NCBI GenBank assembly: GCA_003446315.1
Contig: DMBA01000383.1
Location: 1 to 9,817 of the forward strand
Direction of reading: 5' to 3'
Source: Ruminococcus sp.
GTDB taxonomy: Bacteria > Bacillota > Clostridia > Oscillospirales > Ruminococcaceae
Length of the DNA stretch: 9,817 nt
In this document: positions 1-7,397 of the stretch, piece by piece
How positions within the stretch are numbered: the first letter of the stretch is position 1
How the letters are laid out: every line of letters starts with the position of its first letter
Translations under genes and position numbers: made by a program
The notes under the pieces: generated by a model
What the model was told of the DNA's origin: nothing
What the model saw: the letters and a program-made list of their open reading frames with translations, nothing else
Database searches by the model: none

Positions 1-132
1 ACCTTCGGCGGAGACTTCCTCAGCGTTCAGGCACTCAGCCCGAAATCCTGGCTCGTCTGCCTCGTACTGGCACTCCTCGTTATCCCGATCGACATGATCC
101 GCAAGGCGATCATGAACCCGAAAGCACAGTGA
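1..132 (+). CDS. Cation-transporting P-type ATPase, C-terminal end (partial)
   Basis: Only the last 43 codons are present; the gene enters from the left edge in frame 1 and stops with TGA at 130-132. The peptide has a polar stretch (about residues 1-16 of the fragment), a hydrophobic helix (WLVCLVLALLVIPIDM), and a short basic tail (IRKAIMNPKAQ). This layout, with the VIPIDMIRK exit from the last membrane helix, resembles the C-terminal transmembrane domain of calcium-type P-type ATPases, which pump cations across the cytoplasmic membrane using ATP. A P-type ATPase beside YceG, TelA and TerD genes is a recurring Ter-locus arrangement, which supports the call. The substrate cannot be read from this fragment: the catalytic DKTGT site and the ion-binding helices lie outside the window. 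Another polytopic membrane protein is possible but less likely. Confidence 0.66.
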   Translation, partial: TFGGDFLSVQALSPKSWLVCLVLALLVIPIDMIRKAIMNPKAQ

Positions 133-195
133 TTAAGGCATGCGCCCATGCGCGGAATCGTTTCTGACTGACCCCAAAAGAAGGGAACTGAAATT

Positions 196-2469
196 ATGCT
201 GAACAGAGCGCAAATTGAACAGTTGAATGATTTCTTCACTGATCTTCAAAAGCGAAAACAAAAAGGCGTTTATTTCTATCGCTTCAATGGCTATAACCGG
301 CAGATCCATGATTTCATCCTCGATTACCATGAGGCTGCCAGACTCGGCGGTGTCATCATTGAAGGCAAACTTGCCAATCCTGACCAGAAAATGCTCGGCT
401 ATTACGGCGAGATCATGGGCATGGACTTCCGGCTCGATACCGGCTTTATTCGGGAGAAGCTGCATAAGTGGCTTCCCCGTATGAACGCCGCACAGTGCGA
501 AAATGTCGCAAATGCGGTCTTTGATGTCCTTTCCGACCTCAAAAATGCCGGCAAGAACGAGAATATGCTCAAAAATGTGTATGTCAAGTTTATGTGCTGG
601 CTCTATTATCGGCTCGAACGGATCGTTCATCTGCTCGGTAATGAAAAACTGCCGAAGATCCTCTATGAAGGCGATGTCTCAAACTATGAGCTGCTGCTCC
701 TGCATGCGCTCAATATCGCAGGCTGCGATATTATTCTGCTGCAATATCACGGCGATGACGCTTATCTCAAAGCCGATCCCGCTGCTGCAATGTCCGATCT
801 GCTCAAGATCCCCGATATGCAGCCGTTCCCGCCCGATTTCAGTCTCAAAAAGATCCGGCAGGATATTCAGCAGAAAATGCAGCTTGAACAACTCTATGGC
901 CCAAAACCTGAAAAATCTCCCTGCACCAATGCATGGTGCTCCGGCAAGATCCTCGAAGATATGCGGACGGTCTATCAGAAACGCGGTACCGATAACCGGT
1001 TCTTCTATAACTGCTTTTTCAGAATGACCGGTGTGGAAGACAAACTGACCTATCAGAATGAGCTCTTTCATATGTATCACGATATCAAGGCAATGTCGCG
1101 CAGTATGGTCATCGTCAATGCGTCCATCGCGCCGCCTGCCCCGACCGAAATCGACAGCATTCCGCGCAAAAATTATCAGAATGCACAGCAACTGATTCAG
1201 GATCTTTCTGCCGTGTTCAAAACGATCGTCCCGGAACAGGAACTCCAGAAAATGCTCCACCAGGCTTTCGTTTCGATCCTGCTCGAAGAAAACAGCAAGG
1301 ATGATAACGTCAACCGGCTGCTCAATAAGGCAATCTATCTGCTCTGCTGGTTCAAACGCTATCAGCGGGATCTGTTCTCCGGCTGGAAATATCCCAAAAT
1401 CTCCGTCTTTATCTATATGGGCGGCTGTCAGACCGAATATGAAGCGCTCTTTTGCCGCTTCCTCGCAAAGCTCCCCGTCGATGTGGCGATCTTTGTGCCG
1501 GATCTGAATAAACAGTGCTGCCTCAGCGACCCGACCCTCTTTGAATCGCGGTTCTCTGAATCCCTCAATGTGGACTGCTTCCCCGAAGCAGAACAGGGGC
1601 TGCGCGTCGGAACCGCTGCCTATCATGCCGAAAAAGAACTCGATACGATTATGTATCAGGACAGCGGGATGTATCGGAATCAGCAGTATGAACAAGCCGA
1701 AGCCGTCACGCTCCAGACCATGTATGAGGAAATCGCAATCCTCTGGAATCAGGAAATGAAGTACAGACCGTACTTCGATACCGAAAACGGATCCGTCAAT
1801 CTGCCGGTCATCTTCTCCAAGATCGTCGGCGTGAAGGACGGCGACCAAATGGCCTATTGGCTGAGCATCAAAGAACTCATTACGCCTGATACCATCGTGA
1901 TTACCGGTGCACCCTATATCCCGGAAGGCAATCCGAATCCGATGAAACAGTTTGTTCCGCAGTTTATCCGGAACGGCAGGATCCTCAAACAGGCGATCCG
2001 TTCCCATCAGGCTTATCCTTACGGCATCCTCAGAGAAGCGACCCAGAATCATATTCTCGATAAGATCCAGATGCTCATTGACCGCAAGATCATCAAGGGT
2101 ACCTTCGAAAACGGCATGGAATTCAATATCCTTGCAACGCTCCTTTGCCTCGATCGCCGTACCATCCAGATGATCCAGAAATTCGATTTTACCAAAACCA
2201 ATCCGAAAGTGATCTATGTGCTGACAGAGGAATCTGTACTTTCTCCGGAAGATGCCATCTATTTCTCGTTCCTGAATCTCATCGGCTTTGATGTGCTGTT
2301 CTTCGTGCCGACCGGCTATCAATGTGTGGAACAGCATCTCAATAAAATCAATTTTGAGACACATCAGATCGGCGAATACCAATATAATATGCATGTTCCG
2401 AATTTCAATGCACTCAAGATTCCGAAACGCCATAAATGGCGGGATAAAATTTTTAAGAGAGGTACATGA
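196..2469 (+). CDS. yceG: YceG-family Ter-operon protein with three internal repeats
   Basis: A 757-residue soluble protein with no signal peptide or membrane helix. I assign it to the YceG family (putative component of the Ter 'biosynthetic module') from its position directly before telA, as in Bacillus yceG-yceH, and from its general character. The biochemical role is unknown. ATG 196 follows an AAGGGA site at a usable distance. Reading the protein against itself shows three units of about 250 residues. Each has an aromatic/Gly segment (Gly32, Gly279, Gly545) and, 121-125 residues later, a Pro-Lys strand-helix-strand element (Pro153, Pro400, Pro670) ending in a hydrophobic strand after an Asp (Asp178, Asp429, Asp699). 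The last element looks Rossmann-like. It is longer than the Bacillus protein, which I recall as about 540 residues. Its stop overlaps the possible telA start by four bases (ATGA), suggesting translational coupling. Confidence 0.82.
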   Translation: MLNRAQIEQLNDFFTDLQKRKQKGVYFYRFNGYNRQIHDFILDYHEAARLGGVIIEGKLANPDQKMLGYYGEIMGMDFRLDTGFIREKLHKWLPRMNAAQCENVANAVFDVLSDLKNAGKNENMLKNVYVKFMCWLYYRLERIVHLLGNEKLPKILYEGDVSNYELLLLHALNIAGCDIILLQYHGDDAYLKADPAAAMSDLLKIPDMQPFPPDFSLKKIRQDIQQKMQLEQLYGPKPEKSPCTNAWCSGKILEDMRTVYQKRGTDNRFFYNCFFRMTGVEDKLTYQNELFHMYHDIKAMSRSMVIVNASIAPPAPTEIDSIPRKNYQNAQQLIQDLSAVFKTIVPEQELQKMLHQAFVSILLEENSKDDNVNRLLNKAIYLLCWFKRYQRDLFSGWKYPKISVFIYMGGCQTEYEALFCRFLAKLPVDVAIFVPDLNKQCCLSDPTLFESRFSESLNVDCFPEAEQGLRVGTAAYHAEKELDTIMYQDSGMYRNQQYEQAEAVTLQTMYEEIAILWNQEMKYRPYFDTENGSVNLPVIFSKIVGVKDGDQMAYWLSIKELITPDTIVITGAPYIPEGNPNPMKQFVPQFIRNGRILKQAIRSHQAYPYGILREATQNHILDKIQMLIDRKIIKGTFENGMEFNILATLLCLDRRTIQMIQKFDFTKTNPKVIYVLTEESVLSPEDAIYFSFLNLIGFDVLFFVPTGYQCVEQHLNKINFETHQIGEYQYNMHVPNFNALKIPKRHKWRDKIFKRGT

Positions 2470-3632
2470 CTATGGGACTTGATTTTACCAAAACCAGCGC
2501 CGCTGCACAAGCCGCTGCCGTTGAAGCACAGGCTCCTGCTGCTGTTCCGGCTGTCATCGAAGAACCGGTACAGTTCGACATCGTTGCAGACAGAGCCAAA
2601 ATGAATGAACTCGTCGGTTCCGCTGAGGTCGATGCGCTTGCAAGCCAAATCGAAGTTGCAAATCTCGAAACCATTGTCTCCTTCGGCGCGGAAACCGCTG
2701 AGGAGATCTCCAAGGCTTCCGATATCGTGCTCAACAGCATGAGCATGTCCCAGATCGACGAATCCAGTGCAATGCTCAATGAACTTGCCAAAATTATGTC
2801 CAAGTTCGATATCGACGAAATTAAGGACAATCCTTCCCTGTTCGGCAAGCTCTTTCATAATCTCCGCAAACAGCTCGACAAGATCCTCGCAAAATATCAC
2901 ACCATGGGCGAGGAAGTCGATAAGATCTATGTGGAACTGAAAAAATATGAGAGCGAGATCAAACAGGCGAACCGGAACCTCAATAAAATGTTTGAGGCGA
3001 ATGTCGCTTATTACCATCAGCTCGTCAAATACATCCTCGCCGGCGAACAGGGCTGCCGTGAGATCGAAGCCTATATCGCACAGCGGCAAGCCGATATGGA
3101 AACAACCGGCGATCAATCCATTCAGTTTGAGATCACCAGCCTCAATCAGGCGCTGATGATGCTCGAACAGCGGACACAAGACCTCAGAACGGCTGAAAAT
3201 GTCGCTATGCAGTCGATCCCCATGATTAAAACCATGGAATTCACCAACATGAACCTCGTCCGCAAAATTAACTCCGCTTTCATCGTGACGCTGCCGGTCT
3301 TTAAGCAGGCTCTGGCACAAGCCATCATGCTCAAACGTCAGAAGATCCAGGCTGAATCTATGGCGGCGCTCGATGCAAAAACCAATGAGATGCTCATTAA
3401 AAATGCCCAGAACACCATGGAAATGTCAAAACGCAGTGCACAGCTCGCTTCGGGCAGCTCCATCAAGATCGAGACACTCGAAACAACCTGGCGCACCATC
3501 ATGAACGGAATTGAGGAGACAAAAGCAATTCAGCAAGATGCGCAGAAAAAGCGTATTGAGGACCAAGTTCGCCTTGAGGCTATCAAAACTGAATTCAATC
3601 AGAAATACCATATGCCCGGCGAGAAAAAATAA
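2466..3632 (+). CDS. telA: TelA-family toxic anion resistance protein (YceH-like)
   Basis: Up to 388 residues, mostly charged, helical and coiled-coil-like from about residue 85 to the end, which is typical of the TelA/KlaA family and close to its usual length (about 360-400). Members are linked to tellurite and other toxic-compound resistance, but the molecular activity is not known; it is probably a cytoplasmic or peripheral membrane scaffold. The first 35 residues form an Ala/Pro-rich linker, followed by an acidic stretch. The core shows the family-like run [20 protein letters not shown] and a C-terminal part rich in Gln, Lys and Glu. Two starts compete: ATG 2466, only 3 bases after AGAGG, and ATG 2472, 9 bases after it. 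The second is better spaced and gives 386 residues beginning MGLDFTK. It follows yceG with a 4-base overlap, or 2 bases apart with the later start, and precedes terD by 23 bases. Confidence 0.93.
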   Translation: MTMGLDFTKTSAAAQAAAVEAQAPAAVPAVIEEPVQFDIVADRAKMNELVGSAEVDALASQIEVANLETIVSFGAETAEEISKASDIVLNSMSMSQIDESSAMLNELAKIMSKFDIDEIKDNPSLFGKLFHNLRKQLDKILAKYHTMGEEVDKIYVELKKYESEIKQANRNLNKMFEANVAYYHQLVKYILAGEQGCREIEAYIAQRQADMETTGDQSIQFEITSLNQALMMLEQRTQDLRTAENVAMQSIPMIKTMEFTNMNLVRKINSAFIVTLPVFKQALAQAIMLKRQKIQAESMAALDAKTNEMLIKNAQNTMEMSKRSAQLASGSSIKIETLETTWRTIMNGIEETKAIQQDAQKKRIEDQVRLEAIKTEFNQKYHMPGEKK

Positions 3633-3642
3633 TTTTTTTAAC

Positions 3643-3647
3643 GGAGG
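3643..3647 (+). promoter_or_regulatory. Ribosome binding site of the first terD
   Basis: A perfect GGAGG lies 8 bases before ATG 3656. It follows an A/T-rich stretch just after the telA stop. Together with the good site before the second terD, it predicts high translation of the TerD proteins relative to their upstream neighbours. Confidence 0.85.
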
Positions 3648-3655
3648 AATTTATT

Positions 3656-4237
3656 ATGCCTGTCAATCTCTCAAAAGGTCAGAAAGTAAGCCTGACAAAG
3701 GACAACCCCGGTTTGACCAATGTCGTAGTCGGTATCGGCTGGGACGTGAATGCATTTGATACCGGCGGAGATTTCGATCTCGACGCTTCTGCATTCCTGC
3801 TCGGTGAAAACGGTAAAATCACCAATCCCGGTGACTTCGTTTTCTATGGCAATAAGACCCATGCAAGCGGTTCCGTTCAGCATATGGGCGATAACCTCAC
3901 CGGTGCCGGCGACGGCGACGATGAGCAGATCAAGATCGACCTGAGCAAAGTGCCCGCTGATATCGCTAAGATCGCTTTTACCGTTACCATCTATGAGGCA
4001 GAAGCAAGACGGCAGAACTTCGGTCAGGTCAGCAACTCCTATATCCGCATCTACAATGAGGCGAACGGTGAGGAACTGCTCCGCTATGACCTCGGCGAAG
4101 ACTTCTCCATCGAGACGGCTGCCATCTTCGGCGAACTCTATCGCAATAACGGCGAATGGAAGTTCAATGCCATCGGCAGCGGCTATCAGGGCGGTCTGGC
4201 TGCAATCTGCAACAGCTACGGCGTTGACGTTGAGTAA
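3656..4237 (+). CDS. terD: TerD-family calcium-binding stress protein, copy 1
   Basis: At 193 residues it has the standard length of a single TerD domain. The N-terminus [13 protein letters not shown] and the GIGWD segment (residues 26-30) are family hallmarks. The two acidic clusters that bind calcium in TerD proteins are intact: DFDLDASAF (residues 39-47) and [13 protein letters not shown] (residues 78-90). The C-terminal half carries the conserved [16 protein letters not shown] and [15 protein letters not shown] segments. TerD proteins are cytoplasmic or membrane-associated, and are linked to tellurite resistance, phage or colicin resistance, and general metal or envelope stress; the mechanism is unresolved. 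It is the first of three tandem paralogues and is nearly the same length as copy 2. It sits 23 bases after telA and shares long exact DNA stretches with both later copies. Confidence 0.97.
   Translation: MPVNLSKGQKVSLTKDNPGLTNVVVGIGWDVNAFDTGGDFDLDASAFLLGENGKITNPGDFVFYGNKTHASGSVQHMGDNLTGAGDGDDEQIKIDLSKVPADIAKIAFTVTIYEAEARRQNFGQVSNSYIRIYNEANGEELLRYDLGEDFSIETAAIFGELYRNNGEWKFNAIGSGYQGGLAAICNSYGVDVE
3881..3918 (+). repeat. 38-base block identical between terD copies 1 and 3
   Basis: Positions 3881-3918 match 5163-5200 without a mismatch. The block encodes the second calcium-binding cluster. Copy 2 differs in several bases over the same region, although it is the closer protein overall. Confidence 0.85.
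4001..4035 (+). repeat. 35-base block identical between terD copies 1 and 2
   Basis: Positions 4001-4035 match 4620-4654 exactly and encode the [10 protein letters not shown] segment. A second exact block, 4157-4184 against 4776-4803, covers WKFNAIGSG; 20 bases of it also occur in copy 3 near 5436. Confidence 0.85.
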
Positions 4238-4258
4238 TCTGTAACAAAATCCATTTAC

Positions 4259-4266
4259 AAAGGAGG
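4259..4266 (+). promoter_or_regulatory. Ribosome binding site of the second terD
   Basis: AAAGGAGG, a near-consensus Shine-Dalgarno sequence, ends 8 bases before ATG 4275 in the 37-base gap between the first two terD genes. No promoter or terminator is visible in that gap, so the two genes are most likely read from one transcript. Confidence 0.85.
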
Positions 4267-4274
4267 ATTCTATC

Positions 4275-4853
4275 ATGCCTGTCAATCTTTTGAAAGGTCA
4301 AAAAGTTGATTTGACAAAAAATAACCCCAGCCTTACAAAGCTGATCGTCGGTCTGGGTTGGGATACCAATAAATATGACGGCGGTGCCGATTTTGACCTC
4401 GATGCTTCCGCTTTCCTTTGCGGTGAAAACGGAAAGGTGCTCACTGACTCCGATTTCATATTCTACAGCAATCTCAAGCACAGCTCCGGTGCAGTTGAGC
4501 ATACAGGCGATAACCTCACCGGTGAGGGCGAGGGCGATGACGAGGTCATTAAAGTCGATCTCAGCAAGATCCCCGATAATATCTCGAAGATCGCTTTCAC
4601 GGTTACCATCTATGATGCGGAAGCAAGACGGCAGAACTTCGGTCAGGTCAGCAATGCGTATATCCACATCATTGACCAGGCAACCGGTACGGAGCTGATC
4701 CGCTATGATCTGGGTGAGGATTTCTCCATCGAAACGGCTGTCGTTGTCGGCGAGCTCTATCGCCATAACGGCGACTGGAAGTTCAATGCCATCGGCAGCG
4801 GCTTCCAGGGCGGCTTGTATGCGCTCTGCCAGAACTACGGTGTCAACGTCTGA
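4275..4853 (+). CDS. terD: TerD-family calcium-binding stress protein, copy 2
   Basis: A single TerD domain of 192 residues, alignable with copy 1 without gaps over nearly its whole length. It has the same MPVNL.KGQKV start, GLGWD at residues 26-30, and acidic clusters DFDLDASAF (residues 39-47) and [13 protein letters not shown] (residues 78-90). Two substitutions turn Ala-Gly-Asp into Glu-Gly-Glu inside the second cluster, which keeps the negative charge. [14 protein letters not shown] and [14 protein letters not shown] complete the fold. Its role is expected to match copy 1: a calcium-binding Ter stress protein acting with TelA and the membrane partners of the system. The start is fixed by the strong upstream ribosome binding site. 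A 35-base block (4620-4654) is identical to copy 1 at 4001-4035, showing recent duplication or recombination. Confidence 0.97.
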   Translation: MPVNLLKGQKVDLTKNNPSLTKLIVGLGWDTNKYDGGADFDLDASAFLCGENGKVLTDSDFIFYSNLKHSSGAVEHTGDNLTGEGEGDDEVIKVDLSKIPDNISKIAFTVTIYDAEARRQNFGQVSNAYIHIIDQATGTELIRYDLGEDFSIETAVVVGELYRHNGDWKFNAIGSGFQGGLYALCQNYGVNV

Positions 4854-4869
4854 GTCTTTTCCGGCGCTT

Positions 4870-4902
4870 GTCACTGCTGAATAGCAAGAAAGTGATGGTG
4901 AC
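4870..4902 (+). promoter_or_regulatory. Possible RNA fold over the third terD ribosome binding site
   Basis: The 54-base gap before the third terD can pair in two ways. GTCAC (4870-4874) can pair with GTGAC (4898-4902), covering the GGTGA ribosome binding site (4897-4901). Alternatively TCACT (4871-4875) can pair with AGTGA (4891-4895), with an inner GCT/AGC stem (4876-4878 with 4883-4885), leaving the site free. The stems are short, so this may be chance. Confidence 0.25.
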
Positions 4903-4907
4903 AGAAT

Positions 4908-5507
4908 ATGTCAGTTAGCTTACAGAAAGGTCAAAAGGTCGAGCTCCGCAAGGAAAACGGTTCGACTCTGACCAGAGTCATGGTCGGTCTTGGCTGGGAT
5001 GAAGCACCCAAATCCGGCGGGTTGTTCTCCGGTATGTTCTCCGGCTCCTCTTCCCAGATCGACTGCGATGCTTCCGCTTTTGTTTGCAGCGGCGGCAGAC
5101 TCACTTCCAATAAGGATATCGTTTATTATGCGAACCTGACCCATCCGAGCCAGTGCGTTCGCCATATGGGCGATAACCTCACCGGTGCCGGCGACGGCGA
5201 TGACGAACAGATCATGGTCGATTTGCAGCAGCTCCCTGCTGAATACGATAAGATCGTTTTTGTCGTCAATATCTTCCAGGCTGCACAGCGGAGACAGAAT
5301 TTCGGTATGATCCGCAACGCTTTTATCCGCATCTGCGATGAAAGCGGTAAGGAATTGTGCAGATATAACCTGTCTGAGAATTATGACGGGATGACTGCTA
5401 TGATCTTCGGTGAACTCTATCGCCATAACGGTGCATGGAAGTTCAATGCCATCGGTCAGGCAACAACCGATAATTCCATTCAGGATCTCGCAAAGAAATT
5501 TGTCTGA
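4908..5507 (+). CDS. terD: TerD-family protein, divergent copy 3
   Basis: A 199-residue TerD-domain protein that differs from the two upstream copies. A Gly/Ser/Phe-rich insertion (about residues 37-49, GGLFSGMFSGSSS) sits just before the first acidic cluster. That cluster is reduced from DFDLD to QIDCD (residues 50-54), losing the first Asp, while the second ([13 protein letters not shown]) is intact. The C-terminus lacks the GSGYQGG ending and finishes in a helix-like tail (SIQDLAKKFV). The family role is calcium binding within a Ter stress system. The insertion and lost ligand suggest altered calcium affinity or a different partner, by inference. ATG 4908 follows a GGTGA site 6 bases upstream, weaker than those of copies 1 and 2. 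The gene closes the Ter half of the locus and is followed by a strong hairpin. Confidence 0.95.
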   Translation: MSVSLQKGQKVELRKENGSTLTRVMVGLGWDEAPKSGGLFSGMFSGSSSQIDCDASAFVCSGGRLTSNKDIVYYANLTHPSQCVRHMGDNLTGAGDGDDEQIMVDLQQLPAEYDKIVFVVNIFQAAQRRQNFGMIRNAFIRICDESGKELCRYNLSENYDGMTAMIFGELYRHNGAWKFNAIGQATTDNSIQDLAKKFV

Positions 5508-5520
5508 TAAAAAACCGTTT

Positions 5521-5558
5521 GCAGCAGAGCAGAAAATTCTGGATTTCTGCTCTGCTGC
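5521..5558 (+). terminator. Strong hairpin after terD copy 3, probable terminator or attenuator
   Basis: GCAGCAGAGCAGAAA (5521-5535) is the perfect reverse complement of 5544-5558, giving a 15-bp stem with an 8-base loop. It begins 13 bases after the third terD stop. The downstream tract is only GCGCTTTGTTC, so the U-run is poor and termination may be partial. On the opposite strand the stem is followed by a better T-run, but no minus-strand gene reaches it. It most likely lowers expression of the downstream enzyme genes relative to the TerD genes, or stabilises the terD mRNA 3' end. Confidence 0.62.
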
Positions 5559-5621
5559 GCTTTGTTCATAAGTTGTGATGACATCAACCGGATCGTGCAC
5601 CGTTGACCGGCATTTTTATGC

Positions 5622-5629
5622 AAAGGAGA
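5622..5629 (+). promoter_or_regulatory. Ribosome binding site selecting the phosphatase start
   Basis: AAAGGAGA lies 11 bases before ATG 5641. The upstream in-frame ATG at 5575 has no such site and would add 22 residues unlike a HAD N-terminus, so 5641 is preferred. Confidence 0.75.
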
Positions 5630-5640
5630 ATGTTGTTTTC

Positions 5641-6429
5641 ATGCCCAATCCCCTGCCCGCTATTGCATCTGAACTGTTCTTTACAGACCTCGACAGCACG
5701 ATGATCTTTTCGCACAGGCATCCGCATGATGCCGATTGCGTCTGGGTCGAGGAATTGAACGGAAAACAACAGAGCTTTATGACCCGGAAATCCTTTCGCT
5801 TTTTCCAGATGCAAAACAGGTTCAGAATCGTTCCGCTGACGACCAGATCTTTTCAGCAGTTTTCCAGACTCCGCTGCCTCACCGAAACAATGGGCTGGCA
5901 GGATGCCCTCATTTGCAACGGCGCGGTGCGGCTGTGCGGCGAACAGGAAGATCTGCAATGGCGTTCCGATTCCGAAAACCTCGCTGCACCCCATTTGCAG
6001 CAGCTCCTTTCTCTCAAACGTGCCGCTGCAAATCTCTGCGGGACGGATGCGATCGTTTCCGCAGAACCATTCCTGTTTTATGTGAAAGCCGCCGACCGTG
6101 TCGCGGAAGTCACGGATCTGCTCCTTCCGCTTGCGGATCCAAAACAGATTATCATTTTCCATGATGCCAGAAAAGTCTATTGCATCCCGCAGACGCTCAG
6201 CAAGGGCGCTGCTGCAATGCGATATGCAAAATTATTTGCGGATCAGCCGTTTTGGGCTGCCGGTGACGGTGAATTGGATATTCCGATGCTCAATGCTGCG
6301 TCCGTTCGATTCTGTTCACCGGAGATCAGCAGCCGGATCCGTTCGGACGGACAGACTTTCGTCTGCCATGCTCCGTTTTCAGATACCGTCTGCGATCTGC
6401 TGGATCAAATGTCACCAAAGGAGATCTGA
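5641..6429 (+). CDS. HAD-family phosphatase of the Ter biosynthetic module
   Basis: A 262-residue haloacid-dehalogenase-type hydrolase, expected to remove phosphate from a small molecule in the cytoplasm. All four HAD motifs are visible: the nucleophile motif DLDST with Asp16 and Asp18, Thr67/Thr68 in motif II (PLTTRS), Lys188 (SKGAAAMRY), and the magnesium-binding GDGELD with Asp209 and Asp213. The residues between motifs II and III (about 70-185) form a large cap, as in the Cof/sucrose-phosphate-phosphatase class (type IIB). The start at 5641 is chosen for its ribosome binding site and for placing the DxD motif near the N-terminus; an ATG at 5575 is the alternative. It is first in the enzyme half of the locus, and its end carries the ribosome binding site of the next gene. 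The substrate is unknown but is presumably a phosphorylated intermediate made or used by the lyase and phosphoribosyltransferases that follow. Confidence 0.9.
   Translation: MPNPLPAIASELFFTDLDSTMIFSHRHPHDADCVWVEELNGKQQSFMTRKSFRFFQMQNRFRIVPLTTRSFQQFSRLRCLTETMGWQDALICNGAVRLCGEQEDLQWRSDSENLAAPHLQQLLSLKRAAANLCGTDAIVSAEPFLFYVKAADRVAEVTDLLLPLADPKQIIIFHDARKVYCIPQTLSKGAAAMRYAKLFADQPFWAAGDGELDIPMLNAASVRFCSPEISSRIRSDGQTFVCHAPFSDTVCDLLDQMSPKEI
6417..6424 (+). promoter_or_regulatory. Ribosome binding site for the TTG-started lyase gene
   Basis: AAAGGAGA lies inside the last codons of the phosphatase gene, 6 bases before TTG 6431. This ideal spacing decides the unusual TTG start, since no ATG or GTG is nearby in frame. 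Confidence 0.85.
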
Positions 6430-6430
6430 T

Positions 6431-7396
6431 TTGATTCAAGATATTGAGATAAAATACAGCGTCGGTGCATTGCTCTATACACCGGCGCTGAACAGAAAAA
6501 TTGCCGATTCTGTCATCCATGAAAAATTCGGCACCAAATATTCCCTTGCACTCTGTCTGGAAGATACCATCGGCAATGATATGGTCGCAGCAGCAGAGGC
6601 GCAGCTTTGCGATACCTTGCACCGCATCCATCAGTCGTCACAGCAATCATCCTTCTATCTCCCGAAAATCTTTGTGCGCGTCCGTCAGCCGGAACAGCTC
6701 ACTTCGGTCTATCAGGCGCTGAAACCTTACAGCAGCATCGTCACGGGGTTTATCTTCCCAAAATATACCGTTTCAAATGCCGATGCCTATGACACTGCCT
6801 TGCTGCAAATCAACAGCATCGCTTCCAAAAAATTCTGGATGATGCCCATTCTCGAAAGTCTGGACATCATTGCCCCTACCACCCGCTATGCCGTGCTCGA
6901 CGGCATCCAAAAACATATCGACGCGATGCAGGACTGCGTTTTGAATGTGCGCGTCGGCGGAAACGATTTCTGTAATCAGTTCTCTGTCCGGCGGCATTAC
7001 GATGAAACCATTTACGACATTCTGCCCATCTCACAGCTCCTGAGCGATATTCTGACCTTTTTCTCCAGAGATTACGTCGTTTCAGGCCCCGTATGGGAAT
7101 TCTTTTCCAGCGATAACCATGAATGGCGCTCCGGCTTGCAAGCAGAACTCAAACGCGATATCCTGAACGGATTTGTCGGCAAAACCGTCATTCACCCAAA
7201 ACAAATCAGTGTTGTCAATGAAATGCTCAAAGTGTCCAATAAGGATTTTGAGGATGCAAAAACAATTCTGAATTGGGATCAGAACGGTCTTCAGGTCGGA
7301 AAGAGTTTTGGCGGAGAAAGGATGAATGAGGTTCGGACGCACTATAACTGGGCAAGAAAAATCTTGCTGCTGTCTGAACTCTACGGAATCAATTAA
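6431..7396 (+). CDS. HpcH/HpaI/citrate-lyase-type C-C bond lyase of the Ter module
   Basis: A 321-residue TIM-barrel lyase/aldolase related to citrate lyase beta subunit and HpcH/HpaI aldolases, matching the 'C-C bond lyase' type found in Ter biosynthetic modules. The family's metal-binding acids appear in CLEDTIGND (Glu44, Asp45). Other conserved elements are VRVRQP (residues 82-87), FPKYT (109-113), PILES with Glu142, VRVGGND (173-179), and the diagnostic GKTVIHPKQ (250-258). The enzyme should make or break a carbon-carbon bond on a CoA-free or small acid substrate; the actual substrate is unknown. The start is TTG 6431, one base after the phosphatase stop. The reading frame stays open upstream to 6098, but that part overlaps the phosphatase gene and does not look like real protein. 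Only one base separates its stop from the next ATG, so expression is probably coupled. Confidence 0.92.
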   Translation: MIQDIEIKYSVGALLYTPALNRKIADSVIHEKFGTKYSLALCLEDTIGNDMVAAAEAQLCDTLHRIHQSSQQSSFYLPKIFVRVRQPEQLTSVYQALKPYSSIVTGFIFPKYTVSNADAYDTALLQINSIASKKFWMMPILESLDIIAPTTRYAVLDGIQKHIDAMQDCVLNVRVGGNDFCNQFSVRRHYDETIYDILPISQLLSDILTFFSRDYVVSGPVWEFFSSDNHEWRSGLQAELKRDILNGFVGKTVIHPKQISVVNEMLKVSNKDFEDAKTILNWDQNGLQVGKSFGGERMNEVRTHYNWARKILLLSELYGIN

Positions 7397-7397
7397 A

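Noticed and set aside
137..156. GCATGCGC-like repeats in the gap before yceG as a terminator
   Set aside because: They are direct copies of CATGCGC rather than a useful inverted repeat, and no T-run follows.
679..2433. A 584-codon open frame on the minus strand opposite yceG
   Set aside because: It lies wholly inside a real gene, its protein has no recognisable domain or family pattern, and codon bias in the plus-strand gene explains the lack of stops. Similar long antisense frames opposite the PRTase and TerD genes were rejected for the same reason.
5560..5625. Possible promoter after the 5521-5558 hairpin
   Set aside because: TTGTTC near 5562 and A/T-rich bases near 5615 do not form a correctly spaced -35/-10 pair.
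6098..6430. N-terminal extension of the lyase frame
   Set aside because: It overlaps the phosphatase gene, has atypical Arg/Cys/Ser-rich composition, and a much better TTG start with a ribosome binding site exists at 6431.
7326..7397. Upstream ATG for the PRTase gene
   Set aside because: The added 24 residues overlap the lyase coding end and include a Cys-rich run unlike the family; ATG 7398 is at the expected gene junction.
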